From Mageeibacillus sp. UBA5734 (GTDB taxonomy: Bacteria; Bacillota; Clostridia; Saccharofermentanales; UBA5734), in assembly GCA_002419365.1 (NCBI GenBank), contig DIGA01000087.1, forward strand, positions 1 to 52,111: a stretch of 52,111 nt of DNA, in the 5' to 3' direction. The position numbers and the translations under genes were made by a program. Positions 24,152 through 32,174 of this stretch are shown here, in pieces (within the stretch, counting starts at the first letter, position 1; each line of letters begins with the position of its first letter). The notes under the pieces are model-generated. The model was not told the origin of the DNA. It saw only the letters and a list, made by a program, of their open reading frames with translations, and did no database searches.

Positions 24152-24370
24152 TTATTTGGCGCGCCAGGTGATCCGGCCGCGGGTGACATCATACGGTGAC
24201 AGCTCAACTGTCACGCGGTCGCCGGTCAGGATCTTGATGTAGTGCTGGCGCAGTTTGCCGGAAATATGGGCCGTTACTTCATGTCCGTTTTCGAGACGGA
24301 CTTTGAAGACTGCATTGGGCAGGACGTCGACGACAATCCCCTCAACTTCAATGGCTTCTTCCTTGCTCAT
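24152..24370 (-). CDS. infA: Translation initiation factor IF-1
   Basis: A 72-residue single OB-fold protein that binds the 30S A site and assists IF-2 and IF-3 in start selection. Landmarks are EVEGIVVDVLPNAVFKVRLENGH, the RNA-binding HISGKLRQHYIKILTGDRV and the ending SPYDVTRGRITWRAK. AGGAGG precedes the ATG. It sits between the KOW gene and rpmJ, the usual Firmicute order. Confidence 0.98.
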   Translation of the reverse strand: MSKEEAIEVEGIVVDVLPNAVFKVRLENGHEVTAHISGKLRQHYIKILTGDRVTVELSPYDVTRGRITWRAK

Positions 24371-24392
24371 GATTGTTCCTCCTGTGAGTCTG

Positions 24393-24413
24393 CCTGGGCC
24401 TTGGCTGCCCAGG
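24393..24413 (-). other. Intercistronic hairpin, KOW-infA spacer
   Basis: CCTGGGC (24393-24399) pairs with GCCCAGG (24407-24413) around a seven-base loop, between the KOW stop and the infA Shine-Dalgarno site. No T-run follows. It is one of several hairpins in the longer spacers of this operon. Confidence 0.45.
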
Positions 24414-24432
24414 ACTTGGGATAGTGGATCTT

Positions 24433-24765
24433 TTACGGTTCAGCTGGCTTGTCCGAAATCCAGCCAGAATGGTCGCCAATCAGTTTCCGGACCAGGGCGT
24501 TTTTCTGTCCAGGGTCACCGAGGGCTGCCAGTTTCTCCTCCCAGCCTGGATCGATCTGCCCCAGTGGCCTGAGGTGGCGCCAACGCTTGCGCTTCGGCTT
24601 ATCCAGCGGGCGGTACCTGCCATCACTGCACGAGACAAATTGATCCATGACCGCGATAACCAGATAGACTCTGCCCGTGTCATGCCCAGCGGTCGAGATC
24701 ACAAGCTGGCCCGCGACCAGGCCGCGGTTCTGCATGGCTTCGAAAACTGTCACTTCCTGGGTCAT
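24433..24765 (-). CDS. KOW-domain RNA-binding protein (L14e-like)
   Basis: A 110-residue basic protein with a KOW/SH3-like core at about residues 15-60 (GLVAGQLVISTAGHDTGRVYLV, then SDGRYRPLDKPKRKRWRHL). Proteins annotated as 'L14E/L6E/L27E-like' with this core stand between map and infA in many Clostridia. The last third (from about residue 70) is not recognised. Its start overlaps the map stop by four bases, so it is translationally coupled. A ribosome-associated role is likely from location, but the exact function is not known. Confidence 0.85.
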   Translation of the reverse strand: MTQEVTVFEAMQNRGLVAGQLVISTAGHDTGRVYLVIAVMDQFVSCSDGRYRPLDKPKRKRWRHLRPLGQIDPGWEEKLAALGDPGQKNALVRKLIGDHSGWISDKPAEP

Positions 24766-25517
24766 AACGCAGTCAGGATGACTGGTCCTTCGGCAGTGAC
24801 GGCAAAGGTGTTTTCATAATGGGCTGCAGGTTTTCGATCCGAGGTGACGATCGTCCAGCCATCTTCGAGGATCGCGATGTGACGGCTACCCAGCGTGATC
24901 ATCGGCTCCATGGCCAGGACGAGACCTTCTTCCAGGCGCATCCCGCGACCGGCATGGCCAAAGTTGGGCAGGTCTGGATCTTCGTGCAACCGTCGGCCTA
25001 CACCGTGGCCAGTCAACTCGCGGACAACACCGTAACCGTGTGATTCCGCTATCCGCTGGACTGCAGCTGATACATCACCCAGCCGGTTGCCGATAACCGC
25101 CTTTTCAAAGCCAGCCCAGAAGGCGGCTTCGGTGACCCGCACCAGCTCTGCCTTGTCCGCAGAAATATCCCCTACTGCAAATGTCCGCGCAGCATCGGCG
25201 TGAAAACCTTCAAAATAGGCACCCACATCGACTGATATGATTTCTCCAGGCTGGAGAATCCTGGTGGCCAGCGGGATGCCATGCACGACCTCTGCATCGA
25301 TGGAAGCACAAATGGAGGCTGGAAACGGGGGCTCACCATAACCCTTGAAAGACGGGACAGCACCAGCCTTGCGAATAATCGCCTCTGCCTCGCGGTCCAG
25401 GTCGAGGGTTGAGATCCCCGGCCGAACCATCTGTGCCATCGCTTCCAGGACCTGGGCGACGATTCGCCCGGCGTTCCGGATCCGTGCCAATTCCTCTTTT
25501 GTTTTCAATCGGACCAT
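24762..25517 (-). CDS. map: Methionine aminopeptidase, type I
   Basis: A 251-residue metalloenzyme that removes the initiator methionine from new proteins. The five metal ligands can be read: two aspartates in VDVGAYFEGFHADAARTF, a histidine in TGHGVGRRLHEDP, a glutamate in LAMEPMITLG and one in VTAEGPVILT. There is no N-terminal zinc-finger extension. It begins five bases after the adk stop, with AAGGA somewhat far upstream, so coupling is likely. Confidence 0.97.
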   Translation of the reverse strand: MVRLKTKEELARIRNAGRIVAQVLEAMAQMVRPGISTLDLDREAEAIIRKAGAVPSFKGYGEPPFPASICASIDAEVVHGIPLATRILQPGEIISVDVGAYFEGFHADAARTFAVGDISADKAELVRVTEAAFWAGFEKAVIGNRLGDVSAAVQRIAESHGYGVVRELTGHGVGRRLHEDPDLPNFGHAGRGMRLEEGLVLAMEPMITLGSRHIAILEDGWTIVTSDRKPAAHYENTFAVTAEGPVILTAL

Positions 25518-25522
25518 GGCGT

Positions 25523-26173
25523 TCAGGACCGTTCCTTCAAAGCAGACAGGACAGCCGGCAAGGAGGACCCGACTTCGCCTTCGTTATTGATCCGGACCAG
25601 CAGCTTTTTCTGTTCGTAATAATCCGAAAGCGGTAAGGTCAGCTGGTAATAATGGGCCAGCCGCTGCCGGATGGTTTCTGGTTTGTCATCATCCCGCTGG
25701 TACAAAGTCCCACCACAGGCATCACAGATGCCCTCCTTCTGCGGACGGCAGGAATCGATGTTGTAAGTCCGGCCACACGATGAACAGACACGCCGGCCGG
25801 TGAGGCGGGAGAGGATCGATTCGTCGGATAGCTCCAGTTCAACGACCGCATTGAGCGAGATCTGGCGCTTGGCCAGAAGATCGGTCAAGGCTTCGGCCTG
25901 GGCAACGGTACGCGGAAAGCCATCGAGCAGGAATCCACGCTGGCAATCTGCCTGCTCCAGGCGGTCTGCCACCATGGCGATGGTCAGGGTGTCAGGGACG
26001 AGAGCCCCTTGATGGATGTACTGACTGGCTTCCTGTCCCAGCGGGGTGTTGGCCTTGATGTTCTGGCGAAAGATATCGCCGGTCGAAATGTGCGGAATCT
26101 GGTACTCCCGTACGAGGTCGGCAGCCATTGTCCCTTTGCCGGAACCAGGCGCCCCCAGTAGAATCAGTCTCAT
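25523..26173 (-). CDS. adk: Adenylate kinase, zinc-lid form
   Basis: A 216-residue enzyme that interconverts ATP, AMP and ADP. The P-loop is GAPGSGKGT (8-16), followed by HISTGDIFRQNI and FLLDGFPRTVAQAE. The lid carries two cysteine pairs (CSSCGRTYN and CDACGG), the structural zinc site of Gram-positive forms. A longer frame upstream is spurious; the ATG at 26173 has GGAGG ten bases before it and fits the family. It follows secY after a spacer with a very stable hairpin. Confidence 0.97.
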   Translation of the reverse strand: MRLILLGAPGSGKGTMAADLVREYQIPHISTGDIFRQNIKANTPLGQEASQYIHQGALVPDTLTIAMVADRLEQADCQRGFLLDGFPRTVAQAEALTDLLAKRQISLNAVVELELSDESILSRLTGRRVCSSCGRTYNIDSCRPQKEGICDACGGTLYQRDDDKPETIRQRLAHYYQLTLPLSDYYEQKKLLVRINNEGEVGSSLPAVLSALKERS

Positions 26174-26196
26174 GTCTTCTAGTCCTCCTGCGTCAC

Positions 26197-26239
26197 TTGC
26201 AACAAGGGCATCCGGGCTATGCCGGACACCCTTTTGCAA
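26197..26239 (-). other. Very stable intercistronic hairpin, secY-adk spacer
   Basis: Twelve pairs join 26204-26215 to 26222-26233 around a six-base loop, with two G-U wobbles that form only in the minus-strand RNA. TTGCAA on each side (26197-26202 and 26234-26239) extends the stem by six pairs across a single-base bulge. No T-run follows. It lies 24 bases after the secY side and 20 bases before the adk Shine-Dalgarno site, so it could serve as a processing site, transcript stabiliser or attenuator. Confidence 0.65.
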
Positions 26240-26256
26240 ATTGACATCGCATGTGA

Positions 26257-27549
26257 TTAGTCGAGGAATCCCTTGTAATGGCGCATGACCATCTGGGATT
26301 CGAGCTGGTTGACGAGGTCGATGGCAACACCGACGACGATCAGGACTGCCGTGCCGCCGAACCAGACACCTTGAGCTTTGGTCACAGCTGACAGAAGAAC
26401 CGGGAACAGGACGATGATGATCAGGAAAAGACCGTCGATCCAGTTCAGGCGGCGGGCCGTACGGGCAATGAAGTCCGAAGTCGGCCGGCCGGGACGGATG
26501 CCAGGGATGAAACCACCATTCTTCTGCAGGTTGTTGGCAATCTCGATCGGATTGAACTGAACCATGGAGTAGAAGAAGGTAAAGCCCAGAATCAGCAAAG
26601 CGTAGAAAATGTAGTAGAACGGGTTGCCGGAGAAATTCATGAACCACTCGGCAACTGGCCCGGTACCGCCAAACAGGGAAACCAGCGTGGACGGCAGGGA
26701 GACGATCGAGATCGCAAAGATGACCGGGATAACACCAGCCTGGTTGACTTTGATCGGCAGGTAGGTGTTCTGGCCACCGTACATCTTGCGGCCGACGACT
26801 TTCTTGGCATACTGCACCGGAATGCGGCGTTCCGCGCTCTGGACAAAGACGACCAGGGCGACGACAACCACGAAAACGGCGATGATTGCAGCGGTGCCAA
26901 TGACAGACACAAAAATGTTCGAGGTTACAGACCAGTTCTGGAAGTAACCAAAGAGCATTTTGATCGCGTTGGGACCACCCGTGATGATACCTGCGAAGAT
27001 GATCAGCGAGATACCGTTGCCGATGCCTTTTTCATTGATCTGTTCACCGAGCCACATGATGAAGGCGGTACCAGCTGTGAAGCTGACAACGACCAGGATG
27101 GCATTGAGAAAGCCCGGCAGTGTGGATGACGAAGCCATGCGGGTGGCGTACCAGTAGGCAATGGCCTGGATCATAGCCAGGCCGACCGTGAGGTAGCGGA
27201 CCATCTGCTGGATTTTCTTGCGTCCGGTTTCGCCTTCCTTTTGCAGGCGCTCCAGGGCCGGAATGGCCACCGTGAGCAGCTGCATGATGATGGAGGCGTT
27301 GACATAAGGGGTGATGCCCATGGCGAAGATCGAGACTTGCTTGAAAGCACCGCCTGAAATGATGTCCAGGAAGCTGCCCAGCTGGCCAAAGCGTTCGATC
27401 AGGGCAGTGAAAGCCTCCTGGTCGATGCCTGGGACCGGGACACGGATGCCAAGACGGTACACGATCAGGATGCCGATCGTGAACAGCAGTTTTTTACGCA
27501 GGTCCGGGATCTTGAAGGCATTTTTCAGGGTTTCGATCATGCTGCCCAT
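26257..27549 (-). CDS. secY: Protein translocase channel subunit SecY
   Basis: A 430-residue protein of the cytoplasmic membrane that forms the Sec channel with SecE and SecG. About ten hydrophobic segments can be read. Landmarks are YRLGIRVPVPGID near the N-terminus, the plug region GGAFKQVSIFAMGITPYVNASIIMQ shortened here, and the large cytoplasmic loop AERRIPVQYAKKVVG. The ATG at 27549 has GGAGG eight bases upstream; a second ATG three codons later is less well placed. The gene lies three bases after rplO. Confidence 0.97.
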   Translation of the reverse strand: MGSMIETLKNAFKIPDLRKKLLFTIGILIVYRLGIRVPVPGIDQEAFTALIERFGQLGSFLDIISGGAFKQVSIFAMGITPYVNASIIMQLLTVAIPALERLQKEGETGRKKIQQMVRYLTVGLAMIQAIAYWYATRMASSSTLPGFLNAILVVVSFTAGTAFIMWLGEQINEKGIGNGISLIIFAGIITGGPNAIKMLFGYFQNWSVTSNIFVSVIGTAAIIAVFVVVVALVVFVQSAERRIPVQYAKKVVGRKMYGGQNTYLPIKVNQAGVIPVIFAISIVSLPSTLVSLFGGTGPVAEWFMNFSGNPFYYIFYALLILGFTFFYSMVQFNPIEIANNLQKNGGFIPGIRPGRPTSDFIARTARRLNWIDGLFLIIIVLFPVLLSAVTKAQGVWFGGTAVLIVVGVAIDLVNQLESQMVMRHYKGFLD

Positions 27550-27552
27550 GCT

Positions 27553-28002
27553 TTAGACCTCCTCGACGCTGCCTCCAGCTTTTTCGATCTTCTCTTTGGC
27601 GCTGGCGGTGAAAGCACTGGCCTTGACGGTCAGTTTCTTGGTCAGTTCACCATTGCCGAGGATTTTGATGCCGTCGTTGACCTTTGGAACATTGGCAATG
27701 CCAGCAGCGTTGATGGCTGCAACATCGACCACGGCACCGTCGTCAAACTTGTTCAGGGATGAGAGGCTGACTTCGATGTAGGCCAGCGCGAAACGCTTGT
27801 TGTTAAAGCCACGTTTCGGCAGACGACGATAGATAGGCATCTGGCCGCCTTCAAATCCGGGACGGACACCGCCGCCGGCACGGGCATTCTGGCCTTTGTG
27901 GCCACGGCCTGAGGTCTTGCCGTTGCCGGTACCCACACCGCGGCCTTTGCGGAAAGCGGTCTGGCGAGCGCCGGGGGAGGCTTTCAATTCGTTGATTTTC
28001 AT
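27553..28002 (-). CDS. rplO: Large ribosomal subunit protein uL15
   Basis: A 149-residue 50S protein that binds 23S rRNA late in assembly. The glycine- and arginine-rich N-terminus carries KGRGVGTGNGKTSGRGHKGQ, then RPGFEGGQMPIYRRLPKRGF, both diagnostic. The C-terminal half is the globular L15e-like domain, ending KIEKAGGSVEEV. The length matches the family. AAGGTG serves as the ribosome site. Confidence 0.98.
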   Translation of the reverse strand: MKINELKASPGARQTAFRKGRGVGTGNGKTSGRGHKGQNARAGGGVRPGFEGGQMPIYRRLPKRGFNNKRFALAYIEVSLSSLNKFDDGAVVDVAAINAAGIANVPKVNDGIKILGNGELTKKLTVKASAFTASAKEKIEKAGGSVEEV

Positions 28003-28017
28003 AGTCTTACACCTTCC

Positions 28018-28197
28018 TCAAGCTTCTTCAACCTTGACCAGGTAAGCGACGAGACGGAGCATGCCCTGGAGAGCCGGATTGGACTCCAGTTCGACAGTCT
28101 GACCGATCTTGCGCAGACCCAAGGCCTGGATGGTTGCCTTGTGCTTATGGGTTGCATTGTTGGTGCTCTTGGTGAGCGTGATCTTGACTTTAGACAT
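28018..28197 (-). CDS. rpmD: Large ribosomal subunit protein uL30
   Basis: A 59-residue 50S protein starting MSKVKITLTKSTNNATHKHK and containing TIQALGLRKIGQTVELE, the conserved L30 core. GGAGG lies nine bases before the ATG. It stands between rpsE and rplO as in all spc-type operons. It is present in most but not all bacteria. Confidence 0.96.
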   Translation of the reverse strand: MSKVKITLTKSTNNATHKHKATIQALGLRKIGQTVELESNPALQGMLRLVAYLVKVEEA

Positions 28198-28211
28198 CGT
28201 CGCGCTCCTCC

Positions 28212-28706
28212 TTACAGAATGTCTTCGACGGACTTGCCACGCAGACGAGCCACTTGTTCCAGTGACTTGAGGCTGGCAAGACCGGCGATGGTCGCATTGA
28301 CCATGTTGTTCGGATTATTGGTGCCCAGGGACTTGGTGCGGATGTCCTTGATACCGGCCAGTTCGAGAACGGCACGGACAGGACCACCAGCGATGACGCC
28401 AGTACCACCGACAGCCGGCTTCAAGAGGACTTTGCCAGCGCCAAACAGGCCGATGGTTTCGTGCGGGATCGTAGCGTCCTTGAGCGGGACTTCGATCAGG
28501 TTCTTCTTGGCATCTTCGATGCCTTTGCGGATGGCATCCGGAATTTCGGCTGCTTTGCCGAGACCTTTGCCGACATGGCCATTCTCATCACCCACGATGA
28601 CGAGGGCGGCGAAACGGAAGTTGCGGCCACCTTTGACGGTCTTGGAGACGCGGCCGATATGGATGACTTTTTCTTTCAGATCCAGTTTGCTTGCATCAAT
28701 GCGCAT
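28212..28706 (-). CDS. rpsE: Small ribosomal subunit protein uS5
   Basis: A 164-residue protein at the 30S mRNA entry site, important for fidelity and helicase action. The double-stranded RNA-binding N-terminal domain has VSKTVKGGRNFRFAALVVVGD-like spacing, with GHVGKGLGKAAEIPDAIRKG after it. The C-terminal domain has GTGVIAGGPVRAVLELAGI and TKSLGTNNPNNMV. GGAGG stands before the ATG. Confidence 0.98.
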   Translation of the reverse strand: MRIDASKLDLKEKVIHIGRVSKTVKGGRNFRFAALVIVGDENGHVGKGLGKAAEIPDAIRKGIEDAKKNLIEVPLKDATIPHETIGLFGAGKVLLKPAVGGTGVIAGGPVRAVLELAGIKDIRTKSLGTNNPNNMVNATIAGLASLKSLEQVARLRGKSVEDIL

Positions 28707-28721
28707 GGCTATTCCTCCTGC

Positions 28722-29090
28722 TTAGAACTTCAGTCCGGCTTCACGAGCCGATTCTGCCAGAGCCGCGACACGGCCATGGTAGAGATAGCCACCGCGGTCG
28801 AACACGACCGTTTCAATGCCGTTAGCCAAGGCCCGCTGGGCGACCAGCGCTCCGACGGCTTTAGCGCCTTCGACGTTGCCAGCGAAGGTCAGCTTGTCTT
28901 TGATTTCCTTGTCCAGGGATGAAGCGCTCACCAGCGTGCGGCCAGTGGTGTCATCGATCACCTGGGCATAGATCTGGGAAAGGCTGCGGAAGACACACAG
29001 TCTCGGACGTTCTGCCGTGCCGGAGACTTTGCTGCGCACCCGCTCGTGTTTCCGCTTGCGAATCTCGTTCCTGCGAGTTTTGCTAATCAT
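28722..29090 (-). CDS. rplR: Large ribosomal subunit protein uL18
   Basis: A 122-residue 5S rRNA-binding protein of the central protuberance. The basic N-terminus RRNEIRKRKHERVRSKV is followed by RPRLCVFRSLSQIYAQVIDD and the closing VVFDRGGYLYHGRVAALAES, all typical. The length matches the family. It lies 16 bases after rplF and 15 before rpsE. Confidence 0.98.
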   Translation of the reverse strand: MISKTRRNEIRKRKHERVRSKVSGTAERPRLCVFRSLSQIYAQVIDDTTGRTLVSASSLDKEIKDKLTFAGNVEGAKAVGALVAQRALANGIETVVFDRGGYLYHGRVAALAESAREAGLKF

Positions 29091-29106
29091 GTCATCTCAC
29101 CCTTTC

Positions 29107-29664
29107 TTATTTGCCTTTTTTGCCGCCCTTGGCGCCTGTTTTTCCTTCTTTCAGGTGCAGGACTTCAAAGTCATACTTGACGCCCTTGCCCTTGTAAGGA
29201 TCTGGCAGACGGAAGGCACGGATCTTGGCCGCAGTTTCACCAACCATCTGCTTGTCGGCGCCCTTGACAATGATCTTGTTCGGGGCTGGCACATCGATGG
29301 TGATGCCGGCGGGTTCTTCGAGCTCGATCGGATGGGAGAAACCCAGGTTCAGGACGAGCTTCTTGCCTTGCTTCTGGGCCTTGAAACCGACACCGTTGAT
29401 GTCGAGATTCTTGGTAAAGCCCTGGGACACACCGACGATCATGTTGTTGACCAGGGTGCGGGACAGGCCATGCAGGGCGCGATGGTCTTTGTTGTCACTT
29501 GGACGAGTGACGGTGATGGTCTTGTCTTCGACCTTGACGGTGATATCCGGATGGATCACCTGGGTCAGGACAGTGGAACCAGATTTGACGGTGACAACGT
29601 TGTTTTCAACTTTGACTTCAACGTTGGCCGGAATGGTGATCGGCATTCTGCCAATTCGGGACAT
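29107..29664 (-). CDS. rplF: Large ribosomal subunit protein uL6
   Basis: A 185-residue 50S protein near the factor-binding region, built of two similar domains. MSRIGRMPITIPANVEV opens it and the second domain has KIRAFRLPDPYKGKGVKY. The frame is open to 29727, but the ATG at 29664 has AGGAGG upstream and is the family start. The tail is lysine- and glycine-rich (KTGAKGGKKGK), slightly longer than usual. The spacer from rpsH is 101 bases and contains a hairpin. Confidence 0.97.
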   Translation of the reverse strand: MSRIGRMPITIPANVEVKVENNVVTVKSGSTVLTQVIHPDITVKVEDKTITVTRPSDNKDHRALHGLSRTLVNNMIVGVSQGFTKNLDINGVGFKAQKQGKKLVLNLGFSHPIELEEPAGITIDVPAPNKIIVKGADKQMVGETAAKIRAFRLPDPYKGKGVKYDFEVLHLKEGKTGAKGGKKGK

Positions 29665-29698
29665 GGTTGTGGACCTCCTGCTCTTGAGATTGAGGATC

Positions 29699-29739
29699 GC
29701 ATCCCCTGTGCTGGGGCAGTCAGCCATAGCACGGGATGC
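29699..29739 (-). other. Intercistronic hairpin, rpsH-rplF spacer
   Basis: GCATCCC (29699-29705) with GGGATGC (29733-29739), and GTGCT (29708-29712) with AGCAC (29728-29732), give a 12-pair stem with a two-base bulge and a 15-base loop. It stands alone in an unusually long spacer in the middle of the spc genes. S8 represses this operon in E. coli by binding near rplE; whether this hairpin is an S8 target is unknown. Confidence 0.6.
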
Positions 29740-29765
29740 CGCTCCGTTTCAGAGTTTAGTTTGAA

Positions 29766-30161
29766 TTACCAGACATAGGCGAGAACTTCGCCGCCAACGC
29801 CCTCTTTGCGAGCGCTCTTGTCGGTCATGATGCCTTTTGAAGTTGAGATGATCGCGATGCCAAGGCCACCGAGCACTTTGGGCAGGTTCTCCGTGTTGGC
29901 ATAGACGCGCAAGCCCGGTTTGGAAATGCGCTTGATGCCGGAGATGACCGGTTTCTTGGCGGCGTACTTGAGGGTGATTTTGATCTTGCCCTGCTTGTCG
30001 TCGTTGATCACGTCGACTTTGCTGATGTAGCCTTCGTCGAGAAGAATCTGGGCGATGGCTTTCTTGACATTGGACGCCGGAATTTCACAGGTCGCGTGAC
30101 CGGCTGTGCCGGCGTTGCGGATGCGGGTGAGCATATCGGCGATGGTATCTGTAATCTGCAT
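29766..30161 (-). CDS. rpsH: Small ribosomal subunit protein uS8
   Basis: A 131-residue primary 16S rRNA-binding protein of the 30S platform and, in E. coli, the translational repressor of the spc operon. ITDTIADMLTRIRNAG starts it and the C-terminal signature is STSKGIMTDKSARKEGVGGE with the last residues LAYVW. GGAGG is present before the ATG. The length matches the family. Confidence 0.98.
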   Translation of the reverse strand: MQITDTIADMLTRIRNAGTAGHATCEIPASNVKKAIAQILLDEGYISKVDVINDDKQGKIKITLKYAAKKPVISGIKRISKPGLRVYANTENLPKVLGGLGIAIISTSKGIMTDKSARKEGVGGEVLAYVW

Positions 30162-30187
30162 GAAACTTCCTCCTTCCTCTGGTACTC

Positions 30188-30373
30188 TTACCAGCTGGCC
30201 TTGCGAATGCCGGGAATCTGTCCCTTGTAGGCCAGTTCACGGAAGCACAGACGGCAGATGCCATACTTGCGGATGTAAGCATGCGGACGGCCACAGAGTT
30301 TGCAGCGATTGTAGGCACGTGTCGAGAACTTCGGCTCTGCCTGCTGTTTCAGGATCATTGACTTCTTAGCCAT
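30188..30373 (-). CDS. rpsN: Small ribosomal subunit protein uS14, type Z
   Basis: A 61-residue zinc-binding form of S14 in the 30S head. Two cysteine pairs, CKLCGR and CRLCF, hold the metal, and the protein ends LAYKGQIPGIRKASW as expected. Its length of 61 residues separates it from the longer zinc-free form that some bacteria keep as a spare. It lies 16 bases downstream of rplE. Confidence 0.98.
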   Translation of the reverse strand: MAKKSMILKQQAEPKFSTRAYNRCKLCGRPHAYIRKYGICRLCFRELAYKGQIPGIRKASW

Positions 30374-30389
30374 TTAACGTACCTCCCGC

Positions 30390-30929
30390 TTACTTGGAAA
30401 ACGGCATGCCGAGCAGTTTCAAAAGCTCGCGTGCTTCTTCGTCGGTGTTTGCGGTTGTGACAATGATGATGTCCATGCCGCGGATCTTGTCGATTTTGTC
30501 GTAGTCGATTTCCGGGAAAATCAGCTGTTCCTTGGCACCGAAAGCGTAGTTGCCACGGCCGTCAAAGGAATTGGGGTTGATCCCGCGGAAGTCGCGCACA
30601 CGCGGCAGGGCCACGCTGATCAGCTTGTCGAGGAACTCGTACATCTTCTGGCCGCGCAGGGTAACCTTGCAGCCGATGTTCATGCCTTCACGCAGCTTGA
30701 ATGCGGAAACGGACTTCTTGGCTTTGGTGATGACCGGTCTCTGGCCGGCGATCAGGCCCATGTCCCGGGCAGCGTTCTCAATCGCCTTCGGGTTGTCCTT
30801 GACTTCACCGACGCCCATGTTGAGAACAATCTTCTCAACTTTCGGGATCTGCATCGACGAGCTGTACTTGAAAGTCGTCATCATCGCTGGTGCGACTTCT
30901 TTCTGGTATTTGTCTTTCAGTCTGGCCAT
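30390..30929 (-). CDS. rplE: Large ribosomal subunit protein uL5
   Basis: A 179-residue 5S rRNA-binding protein that contacts the P-site tRNA and S13. Landmarks are VEKIVLNMGVGEV, AGQRPVITKAKKSVSAFKLREG and the ending DEEARELLKLLGMPF. The frame is open to 30953, but the ATG at 30929 follows GGAGG and gives the normal family length. Confidence 0.98.
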   Translation of the reverse strand: MARLKDKYQKEVAPAMMTTFKYSSSMQIPKVEKIVLNMGVGEVKDNPKAIENAARDMGLIAGQRPVITKAKKSVSAFKLREGMNIGCKVTLRGQKMYEFLDKLISVALPRVRDFRGINPNSFDGRGNYAFGAKEQLIFPEIDYDKIDKIRGMDIIIVTTANTDEEARELLKLLGMPFSK

Positions 30930-30949
30930 TTTAAACTCCTCCTCGCCGA

Positions 30950-31285
30950 TCACTTCTTGGCTGCGATGGTGTCGATTTCGGCACCGCAGGCCTTGCAGAC
31001 GCGGACTTTGTCACCATTGGCCATGACCTTGTGCCCCATCTTGCTCGGACGCTTGCACTTGTTGCAGACGACCATGACATTGGAGCTGGAAACCGGAGCT
31101 TCCTGGTGGAGAATGCCACCTTGCTGGTAGCGGCCACGCGGTTTCTGGTGCTTGACGGACATGTTGACGCCTTCGACGATGACCCGGCCGGTGACCGGGA
31201 AAACCTTCAGGACTTTGCCGGTCTTGCCAGCGTCTTTGCCCGACAGCACGTAAACGGAATCATCTTTTTTGACATGTACTTTCAT
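30950..31285 (-). CDS. rplX: Large ribosomal subunit protein uL24, zinc-ribbon form
   Basis: A 111-residue assembly-initiating 50S protein at the tunnel exit. The KOW motif is VLSGKDAGKTGKVLKVFP, followed by GVNMSVKHQKP. The C-terminal part carries two cysteine pairs (CNKCKRP and CKACGAE) that can hold zinc, a form found in many Firmicutes. GGAGG lies ten bases before the ATG. Confidence 0.97.
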   Translation of the reverse strand: MKVHVKKDDSVYVLSGKDAGKTGKVLKVFPVTGRVIVEGVNMSVKHQKPRGRYQQGGILHQEAPVSSSNVMVVCNKCKRPSKMGHKVMANGDKVRVCKACGAEIDTIAAKK

Positions 31286-31300
31286 GCTACGTGTGCCTCC

Positions 31301-31669
31301 TTACAGGACTTCGGGAGCCAGAGACAGGATTTTCATATAGTCCCTGTCACGAAGTTCCCTGGCGATGGGCCCAAAGATACGCGTGCCGCGCGGATTCTTG
31401 TCTTCCTTGATGATGACGGCTGCGTTTTCGTCAAATTTGATGTAGGAACCGTCGGAGCGGCGTACGCCACGCTTGGAGCGGACGATAACAGCTTTGACGA
31501 CCTCACCCTTCTTTACAACACCACCGGGTGTTGCTTCTTTGACCGAACAGACGATGATGTCTCCGATATTGGCGTACTTGCGCCAGGATCCTCCGAGAAC
31601 CTTGATGCACATCAGTTCTTTGGCACCGGTGTTGTCGGCGGATTTGAGTCTTGATTGAACCTGGATCAT
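31301..31669 (-). CDS. rplN: Large ribosomal subunit protein uL14
   Basis: A 122-residue 50S protein that forms a bridge to the 30S subunit and binds the silencing factor RsfS. MIQVQSRLKSADNTGAKEL starts it; KGEVVKAVIVRSKRGVRRSDG and GTRIFGPIARELRDRDYMK follow, all diagnostic. The length is exactly typical. GGAGG precedes the ATG. Confidence 0.98.
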   Translation of the reverse strand: MIQVQSRLKSADNTGAKELMCIKVLGGSWRKYANIGDIIVCSVKEATPGGVVKKGEVVKAVIVRSKRGVRRSDGSYIKFDENAAVIIKEDKNPRGTRIFGPIARELRDRDYMKILSLAPEVL

Positions 31670-31700
31670 TGTCTTCCTCCTTCCAGTAACCGGTTAAGGA

Positions 31701-31958
31701 TCACTTGGCCTTCTCAATGACCTCGACCAGTCTCCAGCGCTTGTCGCGGCTCAAGGGGCGGGTCTCCATCACTTTGACCTTGTCTCCGATATGGCATTCG
31801 TTGTTTTCATCGTGGGCCTTGAGCTTGTAGGTCCGCTTGACGATTTTCTTGTACAGCGGATGGCGGACATGCTCGGTGACTGCTACGACGATGGTCTTAT
31901 CCATTTTGTCGCTGGCAACCAGGCCAACTCGTGTTTTTCTGAGATTACGTTCACTCAT
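31701..31958 (-). CDS. rpsQ: Small ribosomal subunit protein uS17
   Basis: An 85-residue OB-fold protein that binds 16S rRNA early in 30S assembly. RKTRVGLVASDKMDKTIVVAV and YKLKAHDENNECHIGDKVKV are the family's conserved parts, followed by ETRPLSRDKRWRLVEVIEKA. It lies 12 bases after rpmC. Confidence 0.98.
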   Translation of the reverse strand: MSERNLRKTRVGLVASDKMDKTIVVAVTEHVRHPLYKKIVKRTYKLKAHDENNECHIGDKVKVMETRPLSRDKRWRLVEVIEKAK

Positions 31959-31970
31959 GGATAATCCCCC

Positions 31971-32174
31971 TTACTTCTTTTGACCCTGGAGCTCACGCTC
32001 ACGCAGGATGGTCATGACACGCGCGATGTCCCGCTTGACGCTTTTGAGCTTTAAGGGGTTTTCGAGCTGGTTGGTGGCATGGGCAAAACGGAGCTTGAAC
32101 AGTTCTTCGCGCAGGGAAGCGAGTTCCTTGTTCAGCTCGTCAAAGGATTTGTCACGGATTTCACTGGGCTTCAT
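31971..32174 (-). CDS. rpmC: Large ribosomal subunit protein uL29
   Basis: A 67-residue two-helix 50S protein next to the tunnel exit, part of the docking site for trigger factor and SRP. The first helix starts MKPSEIRDKSFDELNKELA and the second has NPLKLKSVKRDIARVMTILRE. The frame is open to 32294, but the ATG at 32174 follows AAGGTGA and fits the family; it lies inside the end of rplP, overlapping by 14 bases. Confidence 0.96.
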   Translation of the reverse strand: MKPSEIRDKSFDELNKELASLREELFKLRFAHATNQLENPLKLKSVKRDIARVMTILRERELQGQKK

